Below are positions 1-10,400 of a stretch of DNA of 64,000 bases, piece after piece. Positions within the stretch are counted from its first letter, which is position 1, and the number at the start of each line of letters is the position of its first letter. Below the pieces are notes generated by a model that saw only the letters and a list, made by a program, of their open reading frames with translations, was not told the origin of the DNA and made no database searches. Origin of the DNA: Prevotellaceae bacterium UBA1726 (GTDB lineage: Bacteria > Bacteroidota > Bacteroidia > Bacteroidales > Bacteroidaceae); contig DCIM01000090.1 in the NCBI GenBank assembly GCA_002316005.1, forward strand, positions 5,190 through 69,189, in the 5' to 3' direction. The position numbers and the translations under genes were made by a program.

Positions 1-309
1 ACCGATATTGATGTATGCGTTGACCTTGGCGAAACAATGGATATCAATGATGTCACTATGCGATTCCTTCAGGACGCAGGACCTGGTATCTTCATGCCTT
101 CAAAGGTTCTTATCTCGCTTTATGCTGATGGAGAAAATAACCATTCTGATTGGGCAATTGACAATGATGTGCCAACCGACAAAATGGGAGTAATCATCAA
201 GGATTTCCAAAAAGAATTCCCTGCTGGCACTAAAGCCCGTTACATAAAGTTAAAAGCGTTCAACACCCAAAAGGCATTCATCTTTGCAGATGAGATTGTC
301 GTAAGATAA
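1..309 (+). CDS. C-terminal fragment of a glycosidase, discoidin (F5/8 type C)-like domain
   Basis: The frame is open from the first base, so the 5' part of the gene lies outside the window. The 102 visible residues look like the end of an F5/8 type C (discoidin) carbohydrate-binding domain: a VDLGE strand near the start, an FLQDAGPGIFMP loop, and a closing ARYIKLKA strand. In Bacteroidales this domain often forms the tail of secreted hexosaminidases (GH20) or fucosidases (GH29). The neighbouring GH43 and GH97 genes fit a glycan-degradation role. The catalytic domain cannot be identified from here. Confidence 0.6.
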   Translation, partial: TDIDVCVDLGETMDINDVTMRFLQDAGPGIFMPSKVLISLYADGENNHSDWAIDNDVPTDKMGVIIKDFQKEFPAGTKARYIKLKAFNTQKAFIFADEIVVR

Positions 310-343
310 GGCTTGGCAAACAACAAAAAGAAACACAACGAAC

Positions 344-2863
344 ATGAGATACTTAAGACAAATACTTCTCTTTGCATCATTCTTCTTTGCAATCTCTGCA
401 AATGCCCAAGGATGGAGAAATCCACTGACACTCGGCAATCAGGAGTGGATGGGAATTGGCGACCCTTATATATTGAAGTATAGGGGTGTGTATTATCTGT
501 ATTCCAGTGCCCGATATAATGTGCATTGCTGGACATCAACGGACTTGATTAACTGGACAGATGCAACAATTGTGTGTACTGACGAGGTGGCTGATAATGC
601 CTATGCACCAGAGGTGAAGTATTGGAATGGCACTTTCTACATGTGTACTTCTCCAGCCGGACATGGTCATTACATTCTCACGAGCGATAGTCCTCTGGGT
701 CCTTTTACCCATGTCACAGAGAATATGGGCTATGATATTGACGGTTCGTTTTTCGTTGACGACGACGGCAGTTGGTATTTCTATCGTGCCAGCAACGACG
801 GAATCTTAGGTAGCAAGATGCCTTCACAGACTTCGTTTGGTACGAATGTGAACCTTGGGGCACGAATGAACAATCAATGGACAGAAGGTCCTTGTGTGTT
901 CAAGCGCAATGATATTTACTATCTGATTTATACAGGCAATCATGTCCTTACCAATGGCTACAGAATCGACTATGCCACAAGCACAGAAGGTCCGCTTGCA
1001 CAGTTTACACCACAGCAAGAGCAGAATCCGATTCTCATTGATACAGAATCAAGTGCGCATTTCGGATTAGGTCATGGTTCGGCATTCATTGGTCCTGACC
1101 TCGATTCTTATTATTTCACCTATCACAACCTGAACCGTTATGAAAATGGTTCAACAAACCGCAACTACAACTTCGACCGAATTGGTTGGAATGGCGATAA
1201 GTTGATGATGTATGGTCCTACAACATGGACTCAGGATGCACCAGCCATTGCCGATAACGACTATTTCAATCGCGAGGAGATTGGCAGTAACTGGACAATG
1301 TCGGAAGGTGGCGAATGGGCTATTGTTGACAACGACCATCTCTCGCAGACAGACAATACCGCAGAATATATTGCCGTACTCAGTCCTTATTCCTTCGACA
1401 ATTATACTGCCGAATTCACAGTAAAGGCACAGGATACAGAAAAGACAGGTACGGCGGGTGCTGTGTTCTCGTATGTTGATGCGCAGAACTATTCCAAGGC
1501 TGTTATCAATGCTCAGACAAAGCGCCTTGAGATTTCTACTGTCACCAATGGCGAAGCAGGTGCAAAGACTCGTTGCATGATGCCAACAGGTTTCAATCCT
1601 CGTTGCTGGCATAGCATTCGTATTGAGAAGGATGGCGAGAAGGCTCGTTTCTTTGTTGACGAGATGAAAGTGGCTGAGTTGGATGTGGCTGCAAAGGGCG
1701 GTTCTGTGGGTTACATGACCTACAAATGCAAAGCCGATTTCTCGTATATCGCCATCAGCAAGAGTGTTGGCGGAAGAGGTCTTCTTGATGTGAATCTTCC
1801 TGTCCCTGGTATTCTTGCCGCTTCGCATAATGTTGACCAGAGCAGTAGGGTAGAGGCACAGGATTTCGACCTCGGTTGGGGCAAGGCAAAGGTGATGTCG
1901 GTTCCTTCGGGCGAATGGCTTGCGTATCATATTAGCGTGCCTAATAGCACTTGCTATAACATAGGTATTCGCTACAAGGCAAATGAGGAATCGCGCATTC
2001 GTCTTGTGCAGAACGGGAAAGTTGTGGCTGAGCGTGTGATGCCTTCTACCAACGGCGAATGGATGGTGGAGACAATTAGTGGTGTGGAGTTGAGTTTCAC
2101 AAAGCACGACCTTCGCGTGGAGGTTGCTGAAGGCGACATCACACTCTATGAATACAATATCCGCCGTGGTTTGAAAAAGACTGTAGTGTTGAGCGATGAC
2201 TTTGAGAACGGAATAAGCAACGATTGGCAATACAAGGAAGGCAACTGGACAAGTGTGGACGGTCAGGCACAGATAAGCGGTTGCGGAAAACTCTTGCTCG
2301 GAAACTACAATCAGGGTTGTGTGGCAGATTATACCGTAGAATGCGACATCACCTACACAGAAGGCATGAATGCCGGATTGCTGTTCCGCACAACCAATCC
2401 TTCGACAGGAGGCGCAAACGACTCTCCTTCATTAGGAAGCGACTTTGTGCAGGGCTACTTCTTCACCCTTGCTACAACGGGTTCTGTCCTTGGCAAGCAC
2501 AACTACGGTTGGAAGACCATTGCCACAGGCACAGGCGAGCATGTCGTTGGACAGAAATATCATCTGAAGGTGGAGTGCATAGGTTCTACATTCAACTGCT
2601 ATGTTGATGGCGAACTTGCCATAACCTACACCGACCCATTGCCATTTATTCAAGGTCGTGCGGGCATTCGCTCACACAGTTGTACGGCACTTATCGACAA
2701 TTTCTCGTTCACGCCATTGTACACAGAAACCGATATTGAATCGCCTGCTGTCGTATCATCTGCTGATGAGGCAACAGCAATATATAACCTCTCTGGACAA
2801 CGACTGACATCGCTCCAGAGAGGCGTGAATATTGTAAATGGGAAAAAGTTGCTTGTAAAGTAG
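344..2863 (+). CDS. Secreted GH43 family glycoside hydrolase with C-terminal sorting-like domain
   Basis: Probably an arabinofuranosidase or xylosidase-type enzyme acting on plant polysaccharides. Residues 1-22 form a signal peptide ending ANAQ. Residues 25-300 form the five-bladed GH43 propeller with the expected acidic triad: D40 (GDPYIL), D133 (DIDGSFF) and E181 (TEGPCVF). Two further beta-rich modules follow, near residues 300-490 and 630-790, of the concanavalin-like kind, with a CBM6-like stretch between them. The last ~30 residues (IYNLSGQRL, then IVNGKKLLVK) resemble the type IX secretion C-terminal signal common in Prevotella, so the enzyme is probably exported and surface-attached. 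The 34-nt gap suggests co-transcription with the upstream fragment. The substrate is not decided by sequence alone. Confidence 0.88.
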   Translation: MRYLRQILLFASFFFAISANAQGWRNPLTLGNQEWMGIGDPYILKYRGVYYLYSSARYNVHCWTSTDLINWTDATIVCTDEVADNAYAPEVKYWNGTFYMCTSPAGHGHYILTSDSPLGPFTHVTENMGYDIDGSFFVDDDGSWYFYRASNDGILGSKMPSQTSFGTNVNLGARMNNQWTEGPCVFKRNDIYYLIYTGNHVLTNGYRIDYATSTEGPLAQFTPQQEQNPILIDTESSAHFGLGHGSAFIGPDLDSYYFTYHNLNRYENGSTNRNYNFDRIGWNGDKLMMYGPTTWTQDAPAIADNDYFNREEIGSNWTMSEGGEWAIVDNDHLSQTDNTAEYIAVLSPYSFDNYTAEFTVKAQDTEKTGTAGAVFSYVDAQNYSKAVINAQTKRLEISTVTNGEAGAKTRCMMPTGFNPRCWHSIRIEKDGEKARFFVDEMKVAELDVAAKGGSVGYMTYKCKADFSYIAISKSVGGRGLLDVNLPVPGILAASHNVDQSSRVEAQDFDLGWGKAKVMSVPSGEWLAYHISVPNSTCYNIGIRYKANEESRIRLVQNGKVVAERVMPSTNGEWMVETISGVELSFTKHDLRVEVAEGDITLYEYNIRRGLKKTVVLSDDFENGISNDWQYKEGNWTSVDGQAQISGCGKLLLGNYNQGCVADYTVECDITYTEGMNAGLLFRTTNPSTGGANDSPSLGSDFVQGYFFTLATTGSVLGKHNYGWKTIATGTGEHVVGQKYHLKVECIGSTFNCYVDGELAITYTDPLPFIQGRAGIRSHSCTALIDNFSFTPLYTETDIESPAVVSSADEATAIYNLSGQRLTSLQRGVNIVNGKKLLVK

Positions 2864-2873
2864 AATATATAAT

Positions 2874-2953
2874 TAACCACGAATTTCGCGAATTTCACTA
2901 ATTACCATCCGGTGTGGAATAATAATTCGATTAATTCGCGTAATTCGCGGTTA
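2874..2953. repeat. Inverted pair of AACCACGAATT-type repeats
   Basis: Two 21-nt arms (2874-2894 and 2933-2953) are inverted copies matching at 19 of 21 positions; the left arm begins TAACCACGAATTTCGCG. They lie between the convergent GH43 and GH97 genes and could form a stem with a 38-nt loop. A related single copy sits at 6976-6996, so this is a dispersed REP-like family. The hairpin may also act as a bidirectional terminator. Confidence 0.7.
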
Positions 2954-2977
2954 TTATGTAAAAAACAATTTAGTTGA

Positions 2978-4927
2978 TTATTCGATTATTGCAGTGAAGC
3001 CGCCATTGCGAACCATTGTAATATCGAGTACATCAGCATTTGTCACCTCGCTATTCTCCATGCGATAGTCCATTGCCTGATCAGCAGCATTGAAACCATC
3101 TGTAACGAGAGTCATCTTATGACTGCCGGCAGAGAGGAAGTTGAGTGGCACATGGAAATGGCGAGTCTTCTCCTTATTGTTTGTTATACCAGCCACAAAC
3201 CATTTCTTGCCGTGACGCTTCGCGATGATGAGGTACTCACCAAACTGAGCCTCAATGGCGCGTGTCTCGTCCCATGTCACAGGAACCTCAGCGAGGAACT
3301 TTGTACACTCAGGGTTCTTGTAGTACTGTGTTGGTGAGTCGGCAAGCATCTGAGTACCAGTCTCAAGGATTGTGAAAAGTGCCATGCTATAAGCACGAGT
3401 TCCTACTGCCGAGCAGTTAGGGTCAGACCATTTGTCGTATTCTGGCTGAGTGTTGATCATTGCACCAGGGGTGAAGTCAGCAGGACCGACAGCATTACGC
3501 ATGAATGGGATGTAGAGAGTGTTGTCAGGACGACAACCGCTCATCTGCTCAAGTCCGCGAACACCCTCGTAAGCCATGAGGTTAGGGTAGCGATACTCCA
3601 AACCAGCTGGTTTCATGGCACCATGGAAATCAACAATCATGTGATATTTTGCAGCCTCTTTGATGGTGCGCTCATACCAGTTTATCATCCACTGGTCCTG
3701 ACGGTCCATGAAGTCAATCTTTGTACCAGCAATGCCCCATTCCTCGTAAGTCTTGAAGATAGTGTCGAGATTGCGCTCTACACAAATCCAAGTGAGCCAG
3801 AGGATAATGCCAACACCCTTTTCCTTACCATAGCGGATACACTCCTGAAGGTCGAGATTAGGATTTGCCTGGAATGGTTCGAAAGTGCCTTTTGCCCAAC
3901 CTTCGTCCATGATGATGTACTTAATGCCGTATTTCGACGCGAAATCAATGTAATACTTGTAAGTATCGGTGTTGCAACCAGGCTTGAAGTTCACATCCGG
4001 ACCATAGAGCGACTTATGATTCCACCAATCCCACGAAACCTGACCAGGCTTAATCCAGCCAGTATCCTTCAGTTCGCATTTGCCTGCCAACTGTGCTGTA
4101 AGAGTCTGTTCAAGGATACCCTTTGAGTCGCTGATAACGACATAACGCCAAGGAAGCGAGCGCTTTCCGATTGTACGAACTGCATAGTCGGCAAGTTCGT
4201 TGATTTTTGTGCCACGATCCCAGAAGAGTTCCCAATTCTTGTAATAAGGCACGAGATTGCCCGAGAGAGCATCCTTCTCGCCATTTCCGCGAAGATAAAG
4301 ACCGGAATAGTCGGTCAGGTCGCTCTCAGAGATGAGCAAGTGGAGATCTTCCTTTGTGGAAGAGAGTACAACAGGAAGTACCGACATGTCGTGCTCGTGC
4401 TTCCATTCCTTCAGCAGGCAATGGATATATTCGCTCTCCGAACCAGTTCCCCAACCGCCTGTAGGCTGGAAATGAACGCCCATCTCCTCTGTTGGCTTGA
4501 GGTTGAAAGTCTCGTCAACAATGTTGATAGAGTCCTTCTCGTTGAGGATGAAGCGATAAGCCACAGCATTGTCGAACACGCGGAATTCCACCTTGAAGTT
4601 GCCCTTCATTGAGAGGACTGCCGAGGTGTAGTCGTTCTTTATCGTACCTTGCTTGAAAGCCACAACAGGAGTGAACTCGCTGCGTATGTTCTGAGTCTTC
4701 ACACCCGCAATCTTTGTCTTCTCGCCAAGAGTCTTGTTCTTGAGAATCACTTCAAGAGCAGTCTGGTTGAAGAGTGTTTTGCCGTTCAAAGACGCAGAAT
4801 AGGAGAGAGAACCTCCATTGTCGTTGATGTTTACAGCGATTTTGCCGTTTGGCGACGCTACTTTCACATCCTTTGCCTGAGCAGTAAGGCCGAAAGCGAG
4901 TGCTACTAAAAGAATTAGTTGTTTCAT
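2978..4927 (-). CDS. GH97 family glycosidase (SusB-like fold, probably retaining)
   Basis: A periplasmic or secreted alpha-glycosidase of 649 residues with a signal peptide (residues 1-18, ending TAQA). The N-terminal beta-sandwich is followed by a (beta/alpha)8 barrel from about residue 290 (VSWDWW, IIMDEGW) and a C-terminal beta domain. D405 in GTKIDFMDR falls where retaining GH97 enzymes carry their nucleophile, and E454 in AYEGVRG suits the acid/base; this points to an alpha-galactosidase-like retaining subgroup rather than the inverting SusB alpha-glucosidase. That is inferred from motif placement. The start at 4927 is set by a promoter just upstream; an in-frame start at 5050 would lie upstream of the promoter. 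The gene is convergent with the GH43 gene. Confidence 0.88.
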   Translation of the reverse strand: MKQLILLVALAFGLTAQAKDVKVASPNGKIAVNINDNGGSLSYSASLNGKTLFNQTALEVILKNKTLGEKTKIAGVKTQNIRSEFTPVVAFKQGTIKNDYTSAVLSMKGNFKVEFRVFDNAVAYRFILNEKDSINIVDETFNLKPTEEMGVHFQPTGGWGTGSESEYIHCLLKEWKHEHDMSVLPVVLSSTKEDLHLLISESDLTDYSGLYLRGNGEKDALSGNLVPYYKNWELFWDRGTKINELADYAVRTIGKRSLPWRYVVISDSKGILEQTLTAQLAGKCELKDTGWIKPGQVSWDWWNHKSLYGPDVNFKPGCNTDTYKYYIDFASKYGIKYIIMDEGWAKGTFEPFQANPNLDLQECIRYGKEKGVGIILWLTWICVERNLDTIFKTYEEWGIAGTKIDFMDRQDQWMINWYERTIKEAAKYHMIVDFHGAMKPAGLEYRYPNLMAYEGVRGLEQMSGCRPDNTLYIPFMRNAVGPADFTPGAMINTQPEYDKWSDPNCSAVGTRAYSMALFTILETGTQMLADSPTQYYKNPECTKFLAEVPVTWDETRAIEAQFGEYLIIAKRHGKKWFVAGITNNKEKTRHFHVPLNFLSAGSHKMTLVTDGFNAADQAMDYRMENSEVTNADVLDITMVRNGGFTAIIE

Positions 4928-4959
4928 ATTGGTTTGTAGTTGATTTTTGATTTCAATTA

Positions 4960-4991
4960 CAAATATAATAATAATTAATAAGGTGTACAAA
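4960..4991 (-). promoter_or_regulatory. Promoter of the GH97 gene
   Basis: On the minus strand TTTG (4991-4988) is followed after 20 nt by TATATTTG (4967-4960). This is a full match to the Bacteroidetes -33/-7 pair. Transcription would begin near 4953, about 26 nt before the start codon. Confidence 0.75.
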
Positions 4992-5245
4992 TATTGCAGT
5001 AGGAAATGACGTGGTTTTATAGAAAAATGCTCAATTTTGACACTTTCCAAAGAGTTCGTAATGCCCGAAAAACGCGATTTTTACCACTTTATTGTTACAT
5101 GTCTTAGAATGTTGCGTTTGAAATATCTTTACAAGTAACCCGTGCTGAATTTGCACTCAAAACCATCAAATCTTTATCCGTCATCTGCTACTCATTACAT
5201 AATGTCTTGATTATCAGTTGGTTGTAATGATATTTTACTTTCTCC

Positions 5246-5284
5246 TCATTTAACTTAAATGACCACCTCATTCCACTTAAATGA
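5246..5284. repeat. Palindromic array R1 (two 17-bp units, 22-bp period)
   Basis: Two near-palindromes, TCATTTAACTTAAATGA (5246-5262) and TCATTCCACTTAAATGA (5268-5284), are separated by five bases. The same unit recurs in longer arrays at 29196, 46776 and 57706. The rest of the 5051-5245 gap shows no gene. Confidence 0.85.
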
Positions 5285-5410
5285 GCATATGCCGTAAGTG
5301 CGGAGATGATGTCCCGGCGCTTATTTCACCAGAACAACGTGCCGAAATGGATAAATCGAGAAAAGTACTGTGAAAAATATTTACAAGTAAGACCTTTGCT
5401 GACATGAGAG

Positions 5411-5655
5411 GGTAACAGGTAACAGGTAACAATAAGAAAAATGCGTGCCTGGTTTTATGGATGGAAAATAGTTCTCTATAGTAATACATATATTTAAAAT
5501 AACATTATTCTTTCCCTCTACTCATTCCTCATTCTTGACTCCCACACCACATAATTTCCTTATTGTTACTTGTTACTTGTTACTGTTCCCTCCGTTTTGT
5601 GTTCCGTTTGAAGATGAGTAACAGGTAACAGGTAACAATAACAAAATTTCGTGCC
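5411..5655. repeat. GTAACAG heptamer repeats in direct and inverted copies
   Basis: Copy 1 (5411-5448) and copy 2 (5616-5655) each hold three GTAACAG-like heptamers followed by AATAA, an A-rich stretch and CGTGCC. An inverted copy lies between them (5560-5592). The inverted copy could pair with either direct copy. No coding sequence is supported here. Confidence 0.75.
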
Positions 5656-5660
5656 ATAGA

Positions 5661-5692
5661 TTTGCACAGTTCGTTTTTTATTCGTACTTTTG
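5661..5692 (+). promoter_or_regulatory. Promoter of aroA
   Basis: TTTG at 5661-5664 and TACTTTTG at 5685-5692, 20 nt apart, match the Bacteroidetes consensus exactly. The predicted transcription start near 5699 excludes the upstream in-frame ATG at 5662 and supports the aroA start at 5716. Confidence 0.8.
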
Positions 5693-5715
5693 TATTAAAT
5701 ACAAAGTTTACACAG

Positions 5716-6963
5716 ATGACATACAAGATATATCCCCCAACGGAGTTCCGTCAGACCATCAATCTGCCAGCCTCGAAGAGTATCAGCAATCGTGCGCTCA
5801 TTGTTCATGCGCTTGCAGGAGGTGATGATGTGCCAGAGAACCTCAGTCATTGTGACGATACTGATGTGATGGTGGCGGCACTTCGCGACATGCCTTACGA
5901 GATAAACATCAAAGCGGCAGGAACGGCAATGCGATTCATGACCGCCTACCTGAGCGTTACTCCAGGCGAACATATTATTACAGGCACGGAGCGAATGAAA
6001 CATCGTCCAATATCTGTGCTTGTTGACGCCCTCCGCTCGTTGGGTGCTGACATAGAATATGTAGGCGAGGAAGGATTCCCACCGCTCAAAATCAAGGGCC
6101 ATTCACTCGAAGGCGGTTCGTTGCAGATTCCTGGAAATGTCAGTTCGCAGTATATCTCAGCCCTGCTGATGATTGCTCCAATGATGAAGAAAGGACTCCG
6201 TCTGCAGTTGCTCGGCGACATCATTTCGCGTTCGTACATTGAGATGACACTTGACCTGATGACCGAATACGGGGCAGTGGCAGGTTGGGCGGAAATGGAC
6301 ACACTTGAAGTGAAGCCACAGCCATATAAGTCGCGACCATATTACATTGAAAACGACTGGTCGGCAGCATCTTATTGGTATGAGATGCTCGCCCTGACAC
6401 CCGACCCAGACGCGGAAATCAATCTCTCAGGACTGATGGACGGAAGCAGTCAGGGTGATACTGTGGTGAAGTACATCTTCTCGTTGCTTGGTGTGAAAAC
6501 CCATTTCGACACAAAGGAACAGCGAGTGCCGGCAACCGTCACTTTGCGCCATGCGGGAATGTGCCTGCCAAGAATGAAGTTTGATTTCACCAACTGTCCC
6601 GACCTTGCACAGACCGTTGTCTGCACCTGTTGCGGATTGGAGATTCCGTTCGATTTCACGGGACTCTCAACCCTCAAAATCAAGGAAACCGACCGCATAG
6701 AAGCCCTCAAGGCAGAACTCAAGAAACTCGGTTATGTGATTCGTTCGGTCAACGACAACGAACTCATCTGGGACGGAGAGCGTTGTGAACCGACAATGGA
6801 GGCAATCGACACATACGAAGACCATCGTATGGCAATGGCATTCGCGCCACTCGCAATGCGATTCAACTCCATTCTGGTGAATAATCCGGAGGTTGTCAGT
6901 AAGTCGTATCCAAAGTATTGGGACGACCTTCAGCAAAGCCGGTTCGTGATACGCGAGGCGTAA
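5716..6963 (+). CDS. aroA: 3-phosphoshikimate 1-carboxyvinyltransferase (EPSP synthase)
   Basis: Transfers the enolpyruvyl group of phosphoenolpyruvate to shikimate 3-phosphate, the sixth step of chorismate synthesis, in the cytoplasm. The 415-residue protein shows the N-terminal substrate loop LPASKSISNRALI, the GTAMRF motif with its catalytic arginine region, SSQYISALLM, and the C-terminal KETDRIEAL and EDHRMAMAFAP motifs. The length is normal, though compact as in other Bacteroidales. The gene stands alone with its own promoter, and an AACCGCGAATT-type repeat lies just after the stop. Confidence 0.96.
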   Translation: MTYKIYPPTEFRQTINLPASKSISNRALIVHALAGGDDVPENLSHCDDTDVMVAALRDMPYEINIKAAGTAMRFMTAYLSVTPGEHIITGTERMKHRPISVLVDALRSLGADIEYVGEEGFPPLKIKGHSLEGGSLQIPGNVSSQYISALLMIAPMMKKGLRLQLLGDIISRSYIEMTLDLMTEYGAVAGWAEMDTLEVKPQPYKSRPYYIENDWSAASYWYEMLALTPDPDAEINLSGLMDGSSQGDTVVKYIFSLLGVKTHFDTKEQRVPATVTLRHAGMCLPRMKFDFTNCPDLAQTVVCTCCGLEIPFDFTGLSTLKIKETDRIEALKAELKKLGYVIRSVNDNELIWDGERCEPTMEAIDTYEDHRMAMAFAPLAMRFNSILVNNPEVVSKSYPKYWDDLQQSRFVIREA

Positions 6964-6975
6964 GAAAATTAGTGT

Positions 6976-6996
6976 AATTAGCGAAATTCGCGGTTA
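6976..6996. repeat. Single AACCGCGAATT-type repeat copy
   Basis: One arm of the repeat seen at 2874-2953, ending ATTCGCGGTTA and matching that right arm at about 17 of 21 positions. It sits in the short gap between aroA and the next gene. Confidence 0.6.
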
Positions 6997-7025
6997 AGGA
7001 TAGATTATTACTAAAAATAATAATT

Positions 7026-7397
7026 ATGTGGATACTGATTGTTGCACTTGTTGTTCTTGGCACTATTGCCGCTGCGGCCTCACTACTATGGGACAAGCAG
7101 GAGAAGATTGAGATTGGGGCGGATTGCGCCTCATGCTCAGGCGATGACCCGAAATGCGAGCAGACATGTATGATGGAGGCAGCCACAAAGCCAGTGGAAT
7201 ACTTCGACGATGAGGAACTCGACCGCTATAAAGGTCGTGCCTCAAACGAATATACAGATGATGAGGCAGAGGAATTCCGCGAGGTGATGGAGACAATGCG
7301 ACCAGAGGAAGTGAAAGCCTGGAACCGCAGTCTTATCCTCCGCGAAATCAACATGCCCGACCAGATAAAGGATGAATATATCCTTTTGGCACAATAA
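7026..7397 (+). CDS. Small membrane-anchored protein with cysteine cluster, upstream of porW
   Basis: A 123-residue protein of unknown function. Residues 1-22 form one hydrophobic segment without a lipobox, so it is probably N-terminally anchored. A cysteine-rich stretch follows (DCASCSGDD, CEQTC, residues ~33-48) that could bind metal or form disulfides. The remainder is acidic and helical (EYTDDEAEEFREVMETM). It lies 27 nt before porW in the same direction, and this arrangement looks conserved in Bacteroidales, so a link to the cell envelope is possible but unproven. Confidence 0.7.
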   Translation: MWILIVALVVLGTIAAAASLLWDKQEKIEIGADCASCSGDDPKCEQTCMMEAATKPVEYFDDEELDRYKGRASNEYTDDEAEEFREVMETMRPEEVKAWNRSLILREINMPDQIKDEYILLAQ

Positions 7398-7424
7398 ATC
7401 GCGATAAACTACGTTTATAAGTAG

Positions 7425-10400
7425 GTGAGACTAAAAGCAAGACATATCGTTTGGTTCGTTCTGGTGGCATTTGTCATCAGTCTTGCTGCGTGTGGCAGTC
7501 AGAAGAATACGGCAAAGTCGCGCTTCTGGCATTCGTTCAACGCACGCTACAACACCTATTATAATGGTACGCTTGCATATATCGACGGTTCGCTCGACAA
7601 AGAGAAGAACAGTAAGGACAATTTCACCGAGATGCTTCCTCTCTACACCGTTGGCAACAAGAAGAATGTCTCTATCGGTTCGGGCAATTTCGACAAGGCG
7701 ATAGAGAAATGCGAGAAAGCAATAAAACTTCATTCCATCAAGAAACGCCCGGAATGGACCAAGAACCGCAAGAAAACCGAGAAGGACATTGAGTGGCTTG
7801 GCCGAAAGGAGTACAACCCAATGCTTTGGAAGGCGTGGATGCTTATGGGTCGTTCTCAGTTCTATAAGGGCGAGTTTGATGCCGCAGCAGCCACATTCTC
7901 GTATATGAGTCGCCTCTATGCCACCCAACCAGCCATCTACGGCAAAGCCCGCGCTTGGTTGGCAAAGTGCTATATTGAGGAGGACTGGTTGTATGATGCA
8001 GAGGATGTCGTTCGCAATATGCAACGCGACTCACTCCATCGTAGTGCCCAGAAGGAATGGGATTACACTTTTGCCGATTACTACATCCACCTGGGCGACT
8101 ATGAGAAGGCAATACCTTACTTGCAGAAAGTCATCAAGCACGAGATGCGTCGTAAGCAGAAGGCACGCGAGTGTTTCCTCCTCGGACAACTCTATGCCGA
8201 ACTGGGCAAGAAGCAAGAGGCCTACAAGGCATTCAAGAAGGTGATACGCCAGAACCCACCTTACGAACTGGAGTTCAATGCACGTATTGCCATGACCGAG
8301 GTTGTTGCAGGAAGTGAGTCGAAGTCGATGATTTCGAAACTCAAGCGCATGGCCCGCAACGACAACAACAAGGAATATCTCGACCAGGTGTATTATGCCC
8401 TTGGTAATATCTATATGTCGCAGAAAGACACCCTCCACGCCATCTCTGCTTATGAGAAGGGAAACACCAAGTCAACCCGCAATGGAGTGGAGAAGGGTGT
8501 GCTCCTTTTGCGTCTGGGCGATATCTACTGGGACATGGAGAAATATGCCGATGCAGGTCGTTGCTATGGCGAGGCAATTGGACTTCTCGACAAGGAACGC
8601 AAGGACTATAAGCAGTTGGCCGACCGCTCGAAGAAACTCGACGAACTCGTGCCATATACAGAGGCAATTCATCTGCAGGACTCACTTCAGGAACTCGCCA
8701 AGATGAGCGAGAAAGACCGAAATGCAGCAATCGACCGTGTCATTGAGGCATTGAAGAAGAAGGAGAAAGAAGAACGCGACAAAGAGGCTATTGCCAATGC
8801 TGAACGCCAGCAGGGACAGAACAATAACGGCAATCGCAACGCGCAGAACAACCGCAATCAGCAACCGAATGCTAATCAGCAGTCGAATGGCGTGTGGTAT
8901 TTCTACAACCAGATGACGGTGAATCAAGGAAAGGCAACTTTCCAGAAACAATGGGGAAAACGTGAAAACCAAGACCACTGGCAACGTAGCAATCAGACAG
9001 TAGTGAACTTCAATGATGGGGCAGAGGAACTCGAACTGACCGACGAACAGCGTGATTCCATTGCTGCTGCAGAGGAAGAGGCTGCAAAGCAGGCAGAAGC
9101 CGACAGTCTTGCCAACGACCCACATAAGCGTGAGTACTATCTGGCGCAGATTCCGTTTACAGAGGAACAGGTTGAGGCTTCAAACCTCATCATCATGGAT
9201 GGTCTCTACAATTCGGGTGTAATCTTCAAGGACAAACTCGATAATCTGCGTCTGTCGGAGAAGCAACTCCTGCGTCTTGAGACACAGTATGCGAAATTCG
9301 AGCATATGGACGATGCCTACTATCATATGTTCCTGCTCTATTCGCGACTTGAACAACCGAATGTGGCGGAGGGATATATCGAAAAACTGAAGAACGCTTA
9401 TCCTGACAGTAAGTGGACAACATTGCTCACCGACCCTTATTTCGTAGAGAATCAGAAGTTTGGTGAGCAGATAGAAGATTCCCTCTATGCCCATACCTAC
9501 GAGGCATTCAAGGCCGACAGATATAGTGAGGTGAAGGCAAATGTGAAACTCTCTGACGAGCGATTCCCACTTGGCGCAAACCGCGATAAGTTCCTTTTCA
9601 TTGGTGGTCTTGGCAAACTCAATTCCGGCGATAGCGACGGCTGTCTGGAGGATATGAAGAAGGTCGTTTCCGATTTCCCTCAGAGCAAACTCGCCGAGAT
9701 GGCAGGTATGATTGTCAATGGCGTGAAGGAGGGAAAGAAGTTGCGTGGAGGAAAGTTCGATATTGGTGATGTTTGGGCTCGCCGCTCGGCTGTGATGAAC
9801 GATAGCGACTCTATTGCCGCTCGTCAGTTTGTGGCCGACAGAGACATCGACTTCGTGTTTATGATTGCATATCAGCCAGATTCGGTAAATGAGAATCAGT
9901 TGCTCTACGAACTTGCGAAATACAACTTCACCAGTTATATGGTGCGTAACTTCGACCTTGAGATTGAGGATCAGGACGGATTGCGCGTGATGAAGGTGAG
10001 CGGATTCCAAAACTACGAGGAGGCTTACGAATATGCTCATCAGTTCTATCAGCAACAGCATATTGTTGACCGATTGGGCAAGAGTCGTACATTGGTTATC
10101 AGCACTCAGAATAAGGAACTCCTTGGCGTGAACAAGAGCTACGACGAATATGATGAGTTCTACAAGGAGAACTTCCCACCAATTGATGCTCGTGAGGCAC
10201 GACGCCTCTACGAACCATCGGGTTCTTCGCGCGATCTTGATGATGGCGGTTCATTACCAGGCAATATCAGTCCTATCCTTCAGAAGAAGGCTGAGGAAGA
10301 GCAAGCAGAAGGCGAGGAAGGCGGCATCGTGGATGACGAGAACAGTTTCCCAATTGAGGATGATGCACCAGCCGCTGGTAATAATGATGATACAATTATC

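Noticed and set aside
1151..2230. Long open frame antisense to the GH43 gene.
   Set aside because: Composition and phase match a shadow of the real gene; there is no promoter, and the translation is not protein-like.
5281..5373. A 30-codon frame starting MSICRKCG that looks like a zinc-ribbon start.
   Set aside because: It begins inside palindromic array R1, has only one cysteine pair, lacks a promoter box, and is probably a chance frame or remnant.
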